Positions 1-7,668 of a DNA stretch of 42,820 bases are shown one piece after another. The notes beneath the pieces were generated by a model that saw only the letters and a program-made list of their open reading frames with translations, was not told the origin of the DNA and did no database searches. The translations under genes and the position numbers were made by a program. The DNA comes from Mariprofundaceae bacterium (GTDB lineage Bacteria; Pseudomonadota; Zetaproteobacteria; Mariprofundales; Mariprofundaceae): positions 1-42,820 of the forward strand of contig JAUZQZ010000094.1 in NCBI GenBank assembly GCA_030950745.1, read 5' to 3'. How positions within the stretch are numbered: the stretch's first letter is position 1; each line of letters opens with the position of its first letter.

Positions 1-35
1 ATCAATGACTTGCAACGCAAATTGTTGATTTGTAA

Positions 36-65
36 GGAAAGTGAAAACCGCGCTTTTCGCTTTCC
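36..65. terminator. Hairpin downstream of gyrA (possible terminator for a convergent gene off-window)
   Basis: A 12-bp stem with one mismatch: GGAAAGTGAAAA at 36-47 pairs with TTTTCGCTTTCC at 54-65 around a 6-nt loop. It lies just beyond the better hairpin at 71-98. No long U tract follows it on either strand, so terminator function is inferred only from its position after gyrA and near a possible convergent gene to the left. Confidence 0.4.
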
Positions 66-70
66 GTGGA

Positions 71-98
71 GTAAAAAGGCCATGGACGGCCTTTTTAC
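71..98 (-). terminator. Rho-independent terminator of gyrA
   Basis: A perfect 11-bp inverted repeat, GTAAAAAGGCC (71-81) and GGCCTTTTTAC (88-98), with a 6-nt loop. It begins 5 bases beyond the gyrA stop codon. The arms carry A5/T5 runs, so transcripts from either strand give a G+C stem followed by U residues. It can therefore act in both directions. Confidence 0.8.
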
Positions 99-102
99 GA
101 CT

Positions 103-2571
103 TCATTCATCATTCGTCACAGGCTCGTCTGCCTCCTCCTCATCCGACTGGTGTTCCGCCACGCGAACCGCACCAATCACGTTCTCATCGGCTGAACAGT
201 TAATCAGTTTCACACCCTGGGTATTGCGGCCAATGACCGATACGCCATTCATGCGGATACGCACCAGCCGTCCGGTATCGGTCATCATCATGACCTGATC
301 CGTCTCACCCACCTGAAGTGCGCCAATCATGGCGCCATTGCGCCCGCCGGTCTTGAGCGTAAACACGCCCTTGCCGCCCCGCTTCTGACGTGAATATTCA
401 TCTACCGATGTTCGCTTGCCAAAACCGTTCTCGCTGACGGCCAGCAGACTGGCCCCTTCCACTACCAGCGTCATGGCAATCACCGTGTCGTCTTTTGGCA
501 TGCGCATACCGGTCACGCCGCGTGTTGCACGCCCCAGGGGACGTGCATCGGTCTCGGCAAACCTGATCGCTTTGCCACCGCTCGACGACAGCATGATTTC
601 CTGCTCGCCATTGGAAATACGCACCGCAATCAGATCATCATCTTCATCCAGCCTGATGGCGATAATACCATTGGTACGAATATGGCCGTAATCGGTCAAT
701 TTGGTTTTTTTCACAAGACCCTTTTTCGTTGCCATCACAATATAATGCCCTTCATCAAATTCCCGAACGGCAAGTGTTGCGGATATTTTCTCTCCCTTCT
801 CTACGGGCAGCAGATTGACCAATGCTTTGCCGCGCGCGGCACGCCCGGCTTGCGGCACTTCATAGACCTTCTTGCGGAACACGCGCCCACGATCTGAAAA
901 AAACAATAGAAAATCATGTGTGGAAGCGGTCATCAACTGCGTAACGAAATCCTCTTCTTTGGTAGTCATGGCTGTCTTTCCCTTGCCGCCCCGGCGCTGG
1001 GCGCGGTACAGAGAAACCGGATTGCGTTTGATATACCCCTCGTTGGAAATGGTCACCACCATGTCTTCTTCGGTAATCAGGTCTTCCACCGAGAGTTCGG
1101 CTGTTTCATCCATGATTTCCGTACGGCGGCCATCGGCATACCGTTCGCGCACCGCCTGTAATTCCTCAACAATCACCTGCATCAATAATTTTTCATCAGC
1201 AAGGATCGCCTTCAGATGTGCAATGGTGCTTTGCACTTCTTCATATTCCGCCTTGATTTTATCACGCTCCAGCCCGGTCAAACGCTGCAAACGCATCTCC
1301 AGAATCGCCTTGGCCTGTTTCTCCGACAAGCCAAAGTGCTGCATCAATCCGTCACGCGCCTCATCAGCTGTGCGGCTGGCGCGAATCAGCTTGATAACCT
1401 CGTCAATATGATCCAGCGCGATCAACAGGCCTTCAAGGATATGCGCCCGGGCTTCCGCTTTAGCCAGATCAAACAGACAACGCCGGGTCACCACCTGACG
1501 TCGGTGGTCCACAAAATAGTTCAGGAATTCACGAACACCGCATAATTTCGGCTGCCCGTCCACGAGCGCCAGCATGTTGCAACCAAAGTTGCATTGTAAT
1601 TGCGTGTGCTTGTACAAATTATTCAGCACAACTTCCGGGATTTCATTCCTTTTCAGTTCGATGGCGATACGTAGACCATCGCGGTCAGACTCGTCACGAA
1701 GATCGGAAATACCTTCAATCTTCTTGTCACGCACCAGTGCTGCAATGTTCTCAATCAGCGTGGCCTTGTTCACCTGATAGGGCAGCTCGGTAACAATCAG
1801 TGATTCCCGTTTGGTACGCGGATGAATCTCCACGATGGCACGGGCGCGCATGGTCACGGAACCACGCCCCGTCAAAAAAGCATTGCGCATGCCCTGGCGT
1901 CCATAAATAAAACCGCCAGTAGGAAAGTCCGGCCCCGGCATAATTTCCATAAGCTTTTCGTCATCAATATCGGGGGTTTCAATCAGGGCGATCGTTGCAT
2001 GAATGGTTTCACCCAGATTATGTGGCGGGATATTGGTGGCCATGCCCACAGCAATCCCCTGCGAACCATTGATCAGCAGATTGGGGAACCGCGCTGGCAA
2101 CACCTTGGGTTCCTTGAGAGACTCATCATAATTAGGTGCAAAATCAACGGTGTCTTTATCAATATCTGCCAGTAATTCACCGGAAAGACGGCTCATGCGT
2201 GCTTCGGTATAGCGCATGGCAGCCGGCGAATCCCCATCGACCGAGCCGAAATTTCCCTGCCCGTCCACCAGCACATGCCGCATGCTCCATGTTTGCGCCA
2301 TGCGCACGAGCGCGTCATAGACGGCGGAATCGCCGTGTGGATGGTATTTACCAATCGCATCACCGACCACGCGTGCGGATTTCTTATATGGTTTGTCATG
2401 GGTGCAACCGAGTTCCTGCATGGCATAGAGAATGCGCCGATGTACAGGTTTCAGGCCATCACGCGCATCAGGAAGCGCCCGCCCGATAATCACGCTCATG
2501 GCGTAATCAAGATACGAACGGCGCATCTCCTCTTCAATTTGAACCGGTATAACAGTCGTTAATTGATCCAT
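103..2571 (-). CDS. gyrA: DNA gyrase subunit A
   Basis: This 822-residue protein is the breakage-reunion subunit of DNA gyrase, which works with GyrB to introduce negative supercoils. The N-terminal half carries the winged-helix/tower domain with the catalytic tyrosine in AAMRYTE. The quinolone-determining segment [10 protein letters not shown] keeps the serine and aspartate typical of sensitive enzymes. The C-terminal beta-pinwheel has a canonical GyrA box, QRRGGKG, which separates it from ParC, and a second similar blade motif (QKRGGKG). It ends in an acidic tail. The start is ATG at 2571 with AGGGGA about 11 bases upstream. tRNA-Arg and apt lie upstream on the same strand, and a terminator follows the stop codon. 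Confidence 0.98.
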   Translation of the reverse strand: MDQLTTVIPVQIEEEMRRSYLDYAMSVIIGRALPDARDGLKPVHRRILYAMQELGCTHDKPYKKSARVVGDAIGKYHPHGDSAVYDALVRMAQTWSMRHVLVDGQGNFGSVDGDSPAAMRYTEARMSRLSGELLADIDKDTVDFAPNYDESLKEPKVLPARFPNLLINGSQGIAVGMATNIPPHNLGETIHATIALIETPDIDDEKLMEIMPGPDFPTGGFIYGRQGMRNAFLTGRGSVTMRARAIVEIHPRTKRESLIVTELPYQVNKATLIENIAALVRDKKIEGISDLRDESDRDGLRIAIELKRNEIPEVVLNNLYKHTQLQCNFGCNMLALVDGQPKLCGVREFLNYFVDHRRQVVTRRCLFDLAKAEARAHILEGLLIALDHIDEVIKLIRASRTADEARDGLMQHFGLSEKQAKAILEMRLQRLTGLERDKIKAEYEEVQSTIAHLKAILADEKLLMQVIVEELQAVRERYADGRRTEIMDETAELSVEDLITEEDMVVTISNEGYIKRNPVSLYRAQRRGGKGKTAMTTKEEDFVTQLMTASTHDFLLFFSDRGRVFRKKVYEVPQAGRAARGKALVNLLPVEKGEKISATLAVREFDEGHYIVMATKKGLVKKTKLTDYGHIRTNGIIAIRLDEDDDLIAVRISNGEQEIMLSSSGGKAIRFAETDARPLGRATRGVTGMRMPKDDTVIAMTLVVEGASLLAVSENGFGKRTSVDEYSRQKRGGKGVFTLKTGGRNGAMIGALQVGETDQVMMMTDTGRLVRIRMNGVSVIGRNTQGVKLINCSADENVIGAVRVAEHQSDEEEADEPVTNDE

Positions 2572-2619
2572 TGCTATGTATTCCCCTGACTTATCATTTC
2601 CCTAATCCAATGGGTATCG

Positions 2620-2696
2620 TGGTGCCCTCGACAGGAGTCGAACCTGTGGCCTGCTGCTTAGGAGGCAGCCGCTCTATCCGGCTGAGCTACGAGGGC
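2620..2696 (-). tRNA. tRNA-Arg (anticodon CCT)
   Basis: A full cloverleaf reads on the minus strand: acceptor GCCCTCG/CGAGGGC, D stem GCTC/GAGC, anticodon stem GCTGC/GCAGC with loop CTCCTAA (anticodon CCT, codon AGG), and T stem ACAGG/CCTGT with loop TTCGACT. The discriminator is A and the 3' CCA is encoded. It lies between apt and gyrA on the same strand. Confidence 0.97.
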
Positions 2697-2777
2697 CTTA
2701 TCCGCATGATCCATACAAGATCGGGGCCGCATGTATGCTAGCGGCTTTATGTTCTTCCCGCACCCCTCTAGCGCTGT

Positions 2778-3308
2778 TTATTCGTAAGAAATCAGGCTAT
2801 AAATCGGGACATCCTGTAAAAGCTTTCGTCCGTTCAGAAAAGCAAGCTCGACAACAAACAGGCACCCTGCCACATCTGCACCAAGTTGATGAATCAAATC
2901 AACGGTTGCACGCATCGTGCCACCAGTTGCCAACAAATCATCCACAATCACGACCTTGTGCCCGGAACTCACGGCATCGCGATGAATTTCCAGCCGATCC
3001 ACACCATATTCCAGTTCGTATTCCACACCATGCACATCCGCCGGAAGCTTGCCGGGTTTACGCACCGGGATCAGCCCCAGTCCGGTTTGCTGAGCCAATG
3101 CCGCACCAAAAATGAAACCGCGCGATTCGATACCAACAAGGGCATCGACATTGGCGGGCATCTGACAAGCCAACCCGGAAATGGAAGCCGCAAAGGCATC
3201 ACCATCCGCAAGCAAAGGAGTGATGTCTTTGAAGACAATACCCGGTTTGGGGAAATCTGGAATATCACGGATATAATCCCGTAAATTTATAGCTGTACTT
3301 GAAGTCAC
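2778..3308 (-). CDS. apt: Adenine phosphoribosyltransferase
   Basis: Apt converts adenine and PRPP to AMP in cytoplasmic purine salvage. The 176-residue length is normal for the family. The PRPP-binding motif VVIVDDLLATGGT lies at about residues 119-131, and the family ESRGF segment is near residue 61. The start is GTG at 3308. It overlaps the rpoS stop codon as GTGA and is preceded by a strong AGGAGGT Shine-Dalgarno only four bases away, so the two genes are probably translationally coupled. Coupling of a salvage gene to the stationary-phase sigma factor is an arrangement I do not know as standard. Confidence 0.96.
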   Translation of the reverse strand: MTSSTAINLRDYIRDIPDFPKPGIVFKDITPLLADGDAFAASISGLACQMPANVDALVGIESRGFIFGAALAQQTGLGLIPVRKPGKLPADVHGVEYELEYGVDRLEIHRDAVSSGHKVVIVDDLLATGGTMRATVDLIHQLGADVAGCLFVVELAFLNGRKLLQDVPIYSLISYE

Positions 3309-4150
3309 AATACCTCCTCGGAGTGTACATCATGTTTGTGAATAATCTGACGCAACTTTTGCAGCGCACCCACCTGGATCTGGCGAATACGCTCACGCGT
3401 CACCCCCACATGACGCCCAATAGCTTCCAGCGTCCACGAATCATTGCGGGAATTCAGACCATAGCGCAAATAGACCACTTCCTGCTCTTTATCCGTCAAC
3501 TGCGCCAGCCATGAATGGAGCATGTCTGTACGAATACTCTCTTCCAGATGATCACCCGGTTGTTCGGCATGTTCATCTTCGGTGACGTCGTAAAGTGTGA
3601 AATCCCCATCTTCATGCAATAGCTCATCAGCACTTTCCGTATATTGATGCGCGCCATGCAATGCCTGAATACGTTCAGGTGTTTTTCCAAGATGTTCGGC
3701 GACTTCCTTATCGGTCGGTTCACGCTCCAGTTTCGTGCGCAAAATGTTGGCAGTACGCATGATAACATTAAATTCTTTACCAATATGCACGGGTAAACGG
3801 ATGGTTCTGGCCTGATTCATAATACCACGTTCCACCGATTGCCTGATCCACCATGTAGCATAGGTCGAAAAACGGCACCCATGCGCTTCATCAAACTTCT
3901 CCACTGCACGCATCAAGCCGATATTACCTTCTTCAACCAGGTCGGAAAGTGGCATACCACGATTCATGTAGCGTCTGGCAATCTTAACGACCAGCCGCAA
4001 ATTGGCATTGATCATATGTTGCCGGGCTTCTTCACTGCCTTTGGCGATATCCCGGGCAAGCTTAACCTCCTGTTCCGCGTTTAACAGGTCATAACGCGAT
4101 ATCTCACGCATGTATAGTGTTATAGGATCAACACTATGGCGTTTGGCCAT
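3305..4150 (-). CDS. rpoS: RNA polymerase sigma factor RpoS
   Basis: A sigma-70 family factor of 281 residues. Region 1.2 (DPITLYMREI), region 2 (NLRLVVKIARRYMNRGM and the -10 recognition segment FSTYATWWIRQSVERGIMNQ), region 3 and a region 4 helix-turn-helix (TRERIRQIQVGALQKLR) are all readable. Regions 2 and 4 closely follow RpoS, the stationary-phase and general-stress sigma. It is about 50 residues shorter than E. coli RpoS. The frame is open further upstream, but AAGGGGG precedes a tandem ATGATG, and I prefer the second ATG (MAKRHS). The nlpD-like gene immediately upstream and nearby pcm match the classical pcm-nlpD-rpoS linkage. A long hairpin lies in its leader (4223-4271). Confidence 0.92.
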   Translation of the reverse strand: MAKRHSVDPITLYMREISRYDLLNAEQEVKLARDIAKGSEEARQHMINANLRLVVKIARRYMNRGMPLSDLVEEGNIGLMRAVEKFDEAHGCRFSTYATWWIRQSVERGIMNQARTIRLPVHIGKEFNVIMRTANILRTKLEREPTDKEVAEHLGKTPERIQALHGAHQYTESADELLHEDGDFTLYDVTEDEHAEQPGDHLEESIRTDMLHSWLAQLTDKEQEVVYLRYGLNSRNDSWTLEAIGRHVGVTRERIRQIQVGALQKLRQIIHKHDVHSEEVL

Positions 4151-4222
4151 CATACCCCCTTGAACAATTGCCTGAAGTTTGGGCAGATTGAAGAGAAAAA
4201 CAAGGCTGTTCTGCAAGATGAT

Positions 4223-4271
4223 ACCAACAACATGAATAAAACCATATGGCTCCATTCATGTTGTTGTCGGT
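4223..4271 (-). promoter_or_regulatory. Leader hairpin between the nlpD-like gene and rpoS
   Basis: A perfect 12-bp stem pairs 4226-4237 with 4254-4265 (AACAACATGAAT and its complement). It extends by three more pairs beyond a small bulge. The 16-nt loop itself contains the palindrome CCATATGG. It sits within the 128 bases between the nlpD-like stop and the rpoS start. No U tract follows, so it could be a processing or attenuation structure or part of the rpoS leader rather than a simple terminator. Confidence 0.5.
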
Positions 4272-4278
4272 AAATCAT

Positions 4279-5052
4279 TCAACGGCGCTTCCTTTGTCGT
4301 TTGGGTAAATATACCAGGGGATTCACGGGTGTGGGGCCCCGGCGAACTTCAAAATGCACATGCGGCCCCGATGCGTGGCCCGTACGCCCGGCCCGGGCAA
4401 TAATTTCGCCACGCTTCACATGCGTGCCACGACGCACCAGATTACTCTGATTATGCGCATAGGCCGTAAACATATCGTGTGTATGCCGAATAATAATCAG
4501 ATTACCGTAGCCTGTTAGCCGACGGCTGGAATACACCACATCCCCCTCAGCAGCGGCTCGCACAGGCGTTCCTTCGGGAACACTGATATCAATACCGTCG
4601 TGTGGCCTCCCATGCCTTCTACCGAACTTACTGGTAACTTTTCCCCGAACGGGCCAGGACAAACGAACCACCCGGCGATGGCGGGCCGTGGAAACTCTTT
4701 TATGCGGTCTGGGTTTCACCACGCCATGGCCAGGTCTTTTCTTCCCGTTCACACTCCTGCCACGAACAGGTTTCTTGTGCCTTTTTGGCAGGGGAATATA
4801 ACTTGGACGTGGTGCAACCCCCCGCAGGTAAAGGCGTTGGCCGGTGTAAATGGTATAGGGATAATGGAGATGATTGCGCCGGGCCAATGTGCGGTAATCC
4901 GTACCATGCCGCTTACTGACGCTGTACAGCGTATCGCCTGCCCTCACCTGGTAAATCGCCTCACTTTTGCTCACAGGCGCTTGCAGTACAACCGTTTTAT
5001 AACAGGCTGATGAAGCCAGCAAAACGAGAAGGTAAAGGAGCCTCAGCGCCAT
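4279..5052 (-). CDS. nlpD: NlpD-like LysM/M23 murein peptidase lipoprotein
   Basis: A 257-residue envelope protein. A short signal peptide ends in SSAC, an imperfect lipobox. A LysM peptidoglycan-binding domain (about residues 34-76) and a basic, low-complexity linker follow, then a C-terminal M23 (LytM) domain (about 136-250). NlpD homologues activate cell-separation amidases, and E. coli NlpD has lost its metal ligands. Here the zinc-site residues are present: H-x3-D in PHDGID (H151, D155) and H-x-H in PHVHFE (H231, H233). It may therefore be an active endopeptidase. The ATG at 5052 overlaps the end of yqaA by 10 bases; a GTG at 5058 is the alternative. Position next to rpoS supports the nlpD assignment. 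Confidence 0.88.
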   Translation of the reverse strand: MALRLLYLLVLLASSACYKTVVLQAPVSKSEAIYQVRAGDTLYSVSKRHGTDYRTLARRNHLHYPYTIYTGQRLYLRGVAPRPSYIPLPKRHKKPVRGRSVNGKKRPGHGVVKPRPHKRVSTARHRRVVRLSWPVRGKVTSKFGRRHGRPHDGIDISVPEGTPVRAAAEGDVVYSSRRLTGYGNLIIIRHTHDMFTAYAHNQSNLVRRGTHVKRGEIIARAGRTGHASGPHVHFEVRRGPTPVNPLVYLPKRQRKRR

Positions 5053-5669
5053 AACCACAGCATCACAAAACCTGCAATAACCAGCATGGCTACGACAACC
5101 GTTAAAATCTCAAAATGCCGTTCTACCAGCATCCGTAAACGCTCACCACCCCATTGCAACAAACCACCCTCAAGAAAGAAGCGGGCGCCACGGGAAGCAC
5201 ATGTTGCTGCGATAAAACCGGGAAACGGCAATCCGAACGCGCCAGCGGCGATGGTCACTACCTTGAAGGGAATGGGTGAGAATCCGGCAATCAACACCAC
5301 CCACAAACCATACTCACGAAACAATGCCTGCACATGATTGAATTGCTCCATCGCACCATAAAAGTTGAGTAGCGGCTGAGCCACACTAGCAAATAGCAGC
5401 ATACCGATGATATACCCGATGCAGGCACCAATGACTGATCCGACAGTAGCCAGCAGAGCCAGACGCATACCCAGCTCGGGGCGTCCCAACGCCAGGGCAA
5501 TCAACAGAATATCCGGAGGAATGGGAAACACACTGGCTTCGATGATTGCGATGAAAAACAGTGCAATCCGGGCCTGAGGATGCTCAGCCCAGGATAGTGT
5601 CCAGTGGTAGCAACGCCTGAGCCACGCAGGTTTCAAAATATTGAATTTAGATGGAATATTATACTCCAT
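5043..5669 (-). CDS. yqaA: YqaA family inner-membrane protein (DedA/VTT-like)
   Basis: A 208-residue polytopic membrane protein related to the DedA/SNARE-associated superfamily. Several hydrophobic segments are visible, along with the family signatures EASVFPIPPD near residue 45 and FSPIPFKVVTIAAGAFGLPF in the second half. These resemble the paired re-entrant loops of DedA proteins, which are implicated in lipid flipping and membrane homeostasis; the substrate of YqaA is not established. Its stop overlaps the nlpD-like start, so the two are co-translated. Its leader (5670-5802) holds a long structured repeat unit. A pcm-yqaA-nlpD-rpoS order is consistent with one stress- and envelope-related cluster. 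Confidence 0.88.
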   Translation of the reverse strand: MEYNIPSKFNILKPAWLRRCYHWTLSWAEHPQARIALFFIAIIEASVFPIPPDILLIALALGRPELGMRLALLATVGSVIGACIGYIIGMLLFASVAQPLLNFYGAMEQFNHVQALFREYGLWVVLIAGFSPIPFKVVTIAAGAFGLPFPGFIAATCASRGARFFLEGGLLQWGGERLRMLVERHFEILTVVVAMLVIAGFVMLWLWR

Positions 5670-5678
5670 GGCAACATT

Positions 5679-5802
5679 TCAGATGCTCTGGATTTTGTTT
5701 CATGGCAAGGCACGAGACGTGCAGAATCGGTGCATATGGGTTATATGTGAGGATTCGAATATCGCAGCAACATAGCCATGGGGCAAAAGACAGAGTAGCT
5801 GA
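5679..5802 (+). repeat. Solitary stem-loop repeat unit (half of the MITE-like element family)
   Basis: The outer arms pair over about 28 positions (5679-5706 with 5775-5802). The best parts are CTCTG/CAGAG, TTTTG/CAAAA and CATGGC/GCCATG, plus three G-U pairs. Inside are a GCACG-AGA-CGTGC hairpin (5710-5722) and a second hairpin closed by GAATC/GATTC (5724-5756). The loop begins with CAAGGC (5706-5711) and ends with ATCGCAGCA (5761-5769). These are the same two landmarks found in the stem caps of the elements at 20865 and 28879. It fills the space between yqaA and pcm. No terminal TA repeats were found. Confidence 0.6.
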
Positions 5803-5806
5803 GTCA

Positions 5807-6457
5807 TTACCCATGGACAAGCGGTACAAAAGTGCATGCATCAAAATATTCTTCGGACCACGTGCCTCCAAGCTTGCGAAAACGGACGAGCACGTGCTCT
5901 CCCTGTCGTCCTACCGGCATCACCAGCACGCCTCCCTCACATAATTGATGCAGCCATGCCTCCGGCACCTTTCCACCCCCCGCAGCAACGAGAATTGCAT
6001 CAAACGGCGCATATTCATCCCAACCTTCTGTGCCATCACCGCATTTAAGCATTACATTGGCATGCCGCGCTGCGCGCAGGTTGTGGCGTGCGCGTTCATG
6101 CAACGAAGGGATGCGCTCAATACTATAAACCCGTCGGCATAACCGGGACAGAACCGCCGTCTGATAGCCGCATCCCGTACCGATTTCAAGTACCCGTTCA
6201 TGGCCTTTCAACGCCAGTAACTGGGTCATTTTTCCTACCATATAGGGCTGTGAAATGGTTTGTCCCTCGCCAATCGGCAGTGAGGAGTCCTGATAGGCGT
6301 GACTGGCCAGAGCCACATCGACAAACATGTGGCGTGGAACCGTGCTCATTGCATCGAGAACACGGGAATCTGTTATGCCGCGTGTGACAAGCTGCTCCGC
6401 CACCATGCGTCGGCGGGGGCGTTCAAAGGCAAGGCTCATGCCGTGCCGTTTCACCAC
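5807..6457 (-). CDS. pcm: Protein-L-isoaspartate O-methyltransferase
   Basis: Pcm uses S-adenosylmethionine to methylate isoaspartyl residues and so starts repair of aged proteins. The 216-residue protein has the family segment GEGQTISQPYMVGKMTQLL and SAM motif I VLEIGTGCGYQTAVLS (about residues 90-105), followed by DAILVAAGG. The GTG at 6457 gives the full frame. An ATG at 6439 (MSLAFERPRRR) is equally possible because neither has a clear Shine-Dalgarno. The gene lies 30 bases after tRNA-Pro on the same strand and upstream of yqaA, nlpD-like and rpoS, matching the known survival-gene linkage. Confidence 0.95.
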   Translation of the reverse strand: MVKRHGMSLAFERPRRRMVAEQLVTRGITDSRVLDAMSTVPRHMFVDVALASHAYQDSSLPIGEGQTISQPYMVGKMTQLLALKGHERVLEIGTGCGYQTAVLSRLCRRVYSIERIPSLHERARHNLRAARHANVMLKCGDGTEGWDEYAPFDAILVAAGGGKVPEAWLHQLCEGGVLVMPVGRQGEHVLVRFRKLGGTWSEEYFDACTFVPLVHG

Positions 6458-6487
6458 TTGACTGATGTGGAATGAGCCTTGTGAGAA

Positions 6488-6564
6488 TGGTCGGGACGGC
6501 CGGATTTGAACCGGCGACCACCAGTCCCCCAGACTGGTGCGCTACCAAGCTGCGCTACGTCCCG
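6488..6564 (-). tRNA. tRNA-Pro (anticodon GGG)
   Basis: A complete cloverleaf: acceptor CGGGACG/CGTCCCG, D stem GCGC/GCGC, anticodon stem CCAGT/ACTGG with loop CTGGGGG (anticodon GGG, codon CCC), and T stem GCCGG/CCGGC. CCA is encoded. The order ihfA-merR-tRNA-Pro is also found in pseudomonads. An element of 235 bp now lies between merR and this tRNA. Confidence 0.97.
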
Positions 6565-6599
6565 TAACATGTCACTTTCAAGAACCACCGAAGGGGGGC

Positions 6600-6834
6600 T
6601 AGTCCTGACTTTTACACACAAGTCGCGCGTTTGCAGCAAGGGTTGTTCCCTTGCAAGAGCGCGCAACGCAGGCAGATGGCCGCCGGACGGCTCGCCCGAA
6701 GGGAACCCTTGCACACGGGCCGTACCTGCGTTGCAACGCTTGCCGATGGAACAACCATTATCTGCGCATCGCACCTTGGTCTGACCCGCGCGCAAGGGTT
6801 CTGTGGCATGGCTTGTGTGTAAAAGTCAGGACTA
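6600..6834. mobile_element. MITE-like element 1 (235 bp, TA-bounded, 23-bp perfect terminal repeats)
   Basis: The two ends, 6600-6622 and 6812-6834, are perfect inverted repeats of 23 bp starting TAGTCCTGAC. If the outermost TA is a target duplication, the repeats are 21 bp. No convincing ORF lies inside. The interior has two opposed units. The left carries GCAAGGG-TTGTT-CCCTTGC (6636-6654) and AACGCAG (6665-6671). The right carries CTGCGTT (6726-6732) and ACCTTG (6773-6778) within a GAACCCTTGC/GCAAGGGTTC stem (6703-6712 and 6792-6801). The centre has CTCGCCCGAAGGGA (6691-6704), identical to element 2. It is inserted in the merR stop codon. The transposase family that would move it is unknown; the TA target would suit IS630- or IS5-type enzymes. 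Confidence 0.8.
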
Positions 6835-7209
6835 ATCACCCAACAATTGGTGAATGGAAGCAAGCTCCTGACGAATATGATGCAATGTGTTCTGTGCCGA
6901 ATTCTGCTCTACCAACTCATCAATGTCACCATTGATCAGGCGTTTCTTGGCACCTTTGATGGTAAAGTTGAGATCATAGAGAAGATGCTTGATCTGTAAA
7001 ATAGCATAAATATCACGTTGACGGTAAAAACGCCGGTTTCCACTTTTTTTGACTGGTTTAATATGACGAAACTCTGTTTCCCAGTAGCGCAGCACATGAG
7101 GTTCAACATCACATATTTCGCTAACCTCCCGAATGGAAAAAAACAGTTTGTCGGGTAGATCGGGAACTGTAACGCCTGCATTGCGAAGCGTTTGAACCTG
7201 AACGTTCAT
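6832..7209 (-). CDS. MerR-family transcriptional regulator (ihfA-linked)
   Basis: A 125-residue cytoplasmic DNA-binding protein. It has an N-terminal MerR winged helix (FFSIREVSEICDVEPHVLRYWETEF, about residues 23-47) and a GNRRFYRQRDI wing, followed by a short C-terminal helix region (HHIRQELASIHQLL). It lacks the cysteines of metal-sensing MerR proteins. It belongs to the small conserved group found directly downstream of ihfA in many proteobacteria, whose target is not known to me. Its ATG overlaps the ihfA stop as ATGA. Its own stop codon (TAG, 6832-6834) is formed at the terminal repeat of element 1; before insertion the same position would also have read TAG. Confidence 0.9.
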   Translation of the reverse strand: MNVQVQTLRNAGVTVPDLPDKLFFSIREVSEICDVEPHVLRYWETEFRHIKPVKKSGNRRFYRQRDIYAILQIKHLLYDLNFTIKGAKKRLINGDIDELVEQNSAQNTLHHIRQELASIHQLLGD

Positions 7210-7490
7210 TGATTTTCACCCAGCACTTGATTTTTCAGAAGCTGGCTTGCCCGAAAAGTTACAATCCGGCGTGAAGAAATGGTAATTTCATCCCCCGTCT
7301 TGGGATTTCGGCCCCGGCGGGGACGCTTGTTGCGTACCATAAAATGCCCGAATCCGGAAAGCTTGACATCCTCACCCTGCTCCAAGGCCTTGTGAACCAC
7401 ATCCAGAACCACGTCAACAATCTGACCGGACTCTTTTTTGGAGAGGCCGACACGTTCGTGAACGACTTTAGCGATTTCGGCTTTTGTCAC
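7206..7490 (-). CDS. ihfA: Integration host factor subunit alpha
   Basis: The alpha subunit of IHF, a sequence-specific DNA-bending heterodimer with IhfB. The 94-residue protein has the HU/IHF fold. The dimerisation helices are ESGQIVDVVLDVVHKALEQGEDVKLSGFGHF, and the DNA-intercalating arm RRGRNPKTGDEI lies at about residues 58-69. The start is GTG at 7490 with AGGGGAG close upstream. It has its own promoter at 7548-7576, so here it is not dependent on pheT as it is in E. coli. merR follows with a four-base overlap. Confidence 0.96.
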   Translation of the reverse strand: MTKAEIAKVVHERVGLSKKESGQIVDVVLDVVHKALEQGEDVKLSGFGHFMVRNKRPRRGRNPKTGDEITISSRRIVTFRASQLLKNQVLGENQ

Positions 7491-7547
7491 GTGCTCCCCT
7501 CTTGTTATTACGGATGGTTAACTCACATTAGCTAGAAACCACTTGCG

Positions 7548-7576
7548 ATATTAACCGGAACTTCTTGTTATGTCAA
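7548..7576 (-). promoter_or_regulatory. Sigma-70 promoter of ihfA-merR
   Basis: On the minus strand, a perfect -35 TTGACA (7571-7576) and a near-consensus -10 TAATAT (7548-7553) are separated by 17 bp. The predicted start of transcription is about 50 bases before the ihfA GTG. Confidence 0.75.
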
Positions 7577-7668
7577 AGCTTTTAGACTTTCACCTTGAAG
7601 GAGGTGCTGTTATCAAAAATGTAAAACCTGCCATGCCGAATATGATCAGATCAGATACTCCTTCTAAT

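Noticed and set aside
2726-2745. GCCGC/GCGGC inverted repeat after apt as a terminator
   Set aside because: The stem is only five base pairs with a ten-base loop and has no U run in the direction of apt transcription.
6451-6795. A 114-codon minus-strand frame running through tRNA-Pro and element 1
   Set aside because: It reads through a complete tRNA gene and non-coding repeat sequence; its C-terminal part is the well-known false peptide of tRNA genes.
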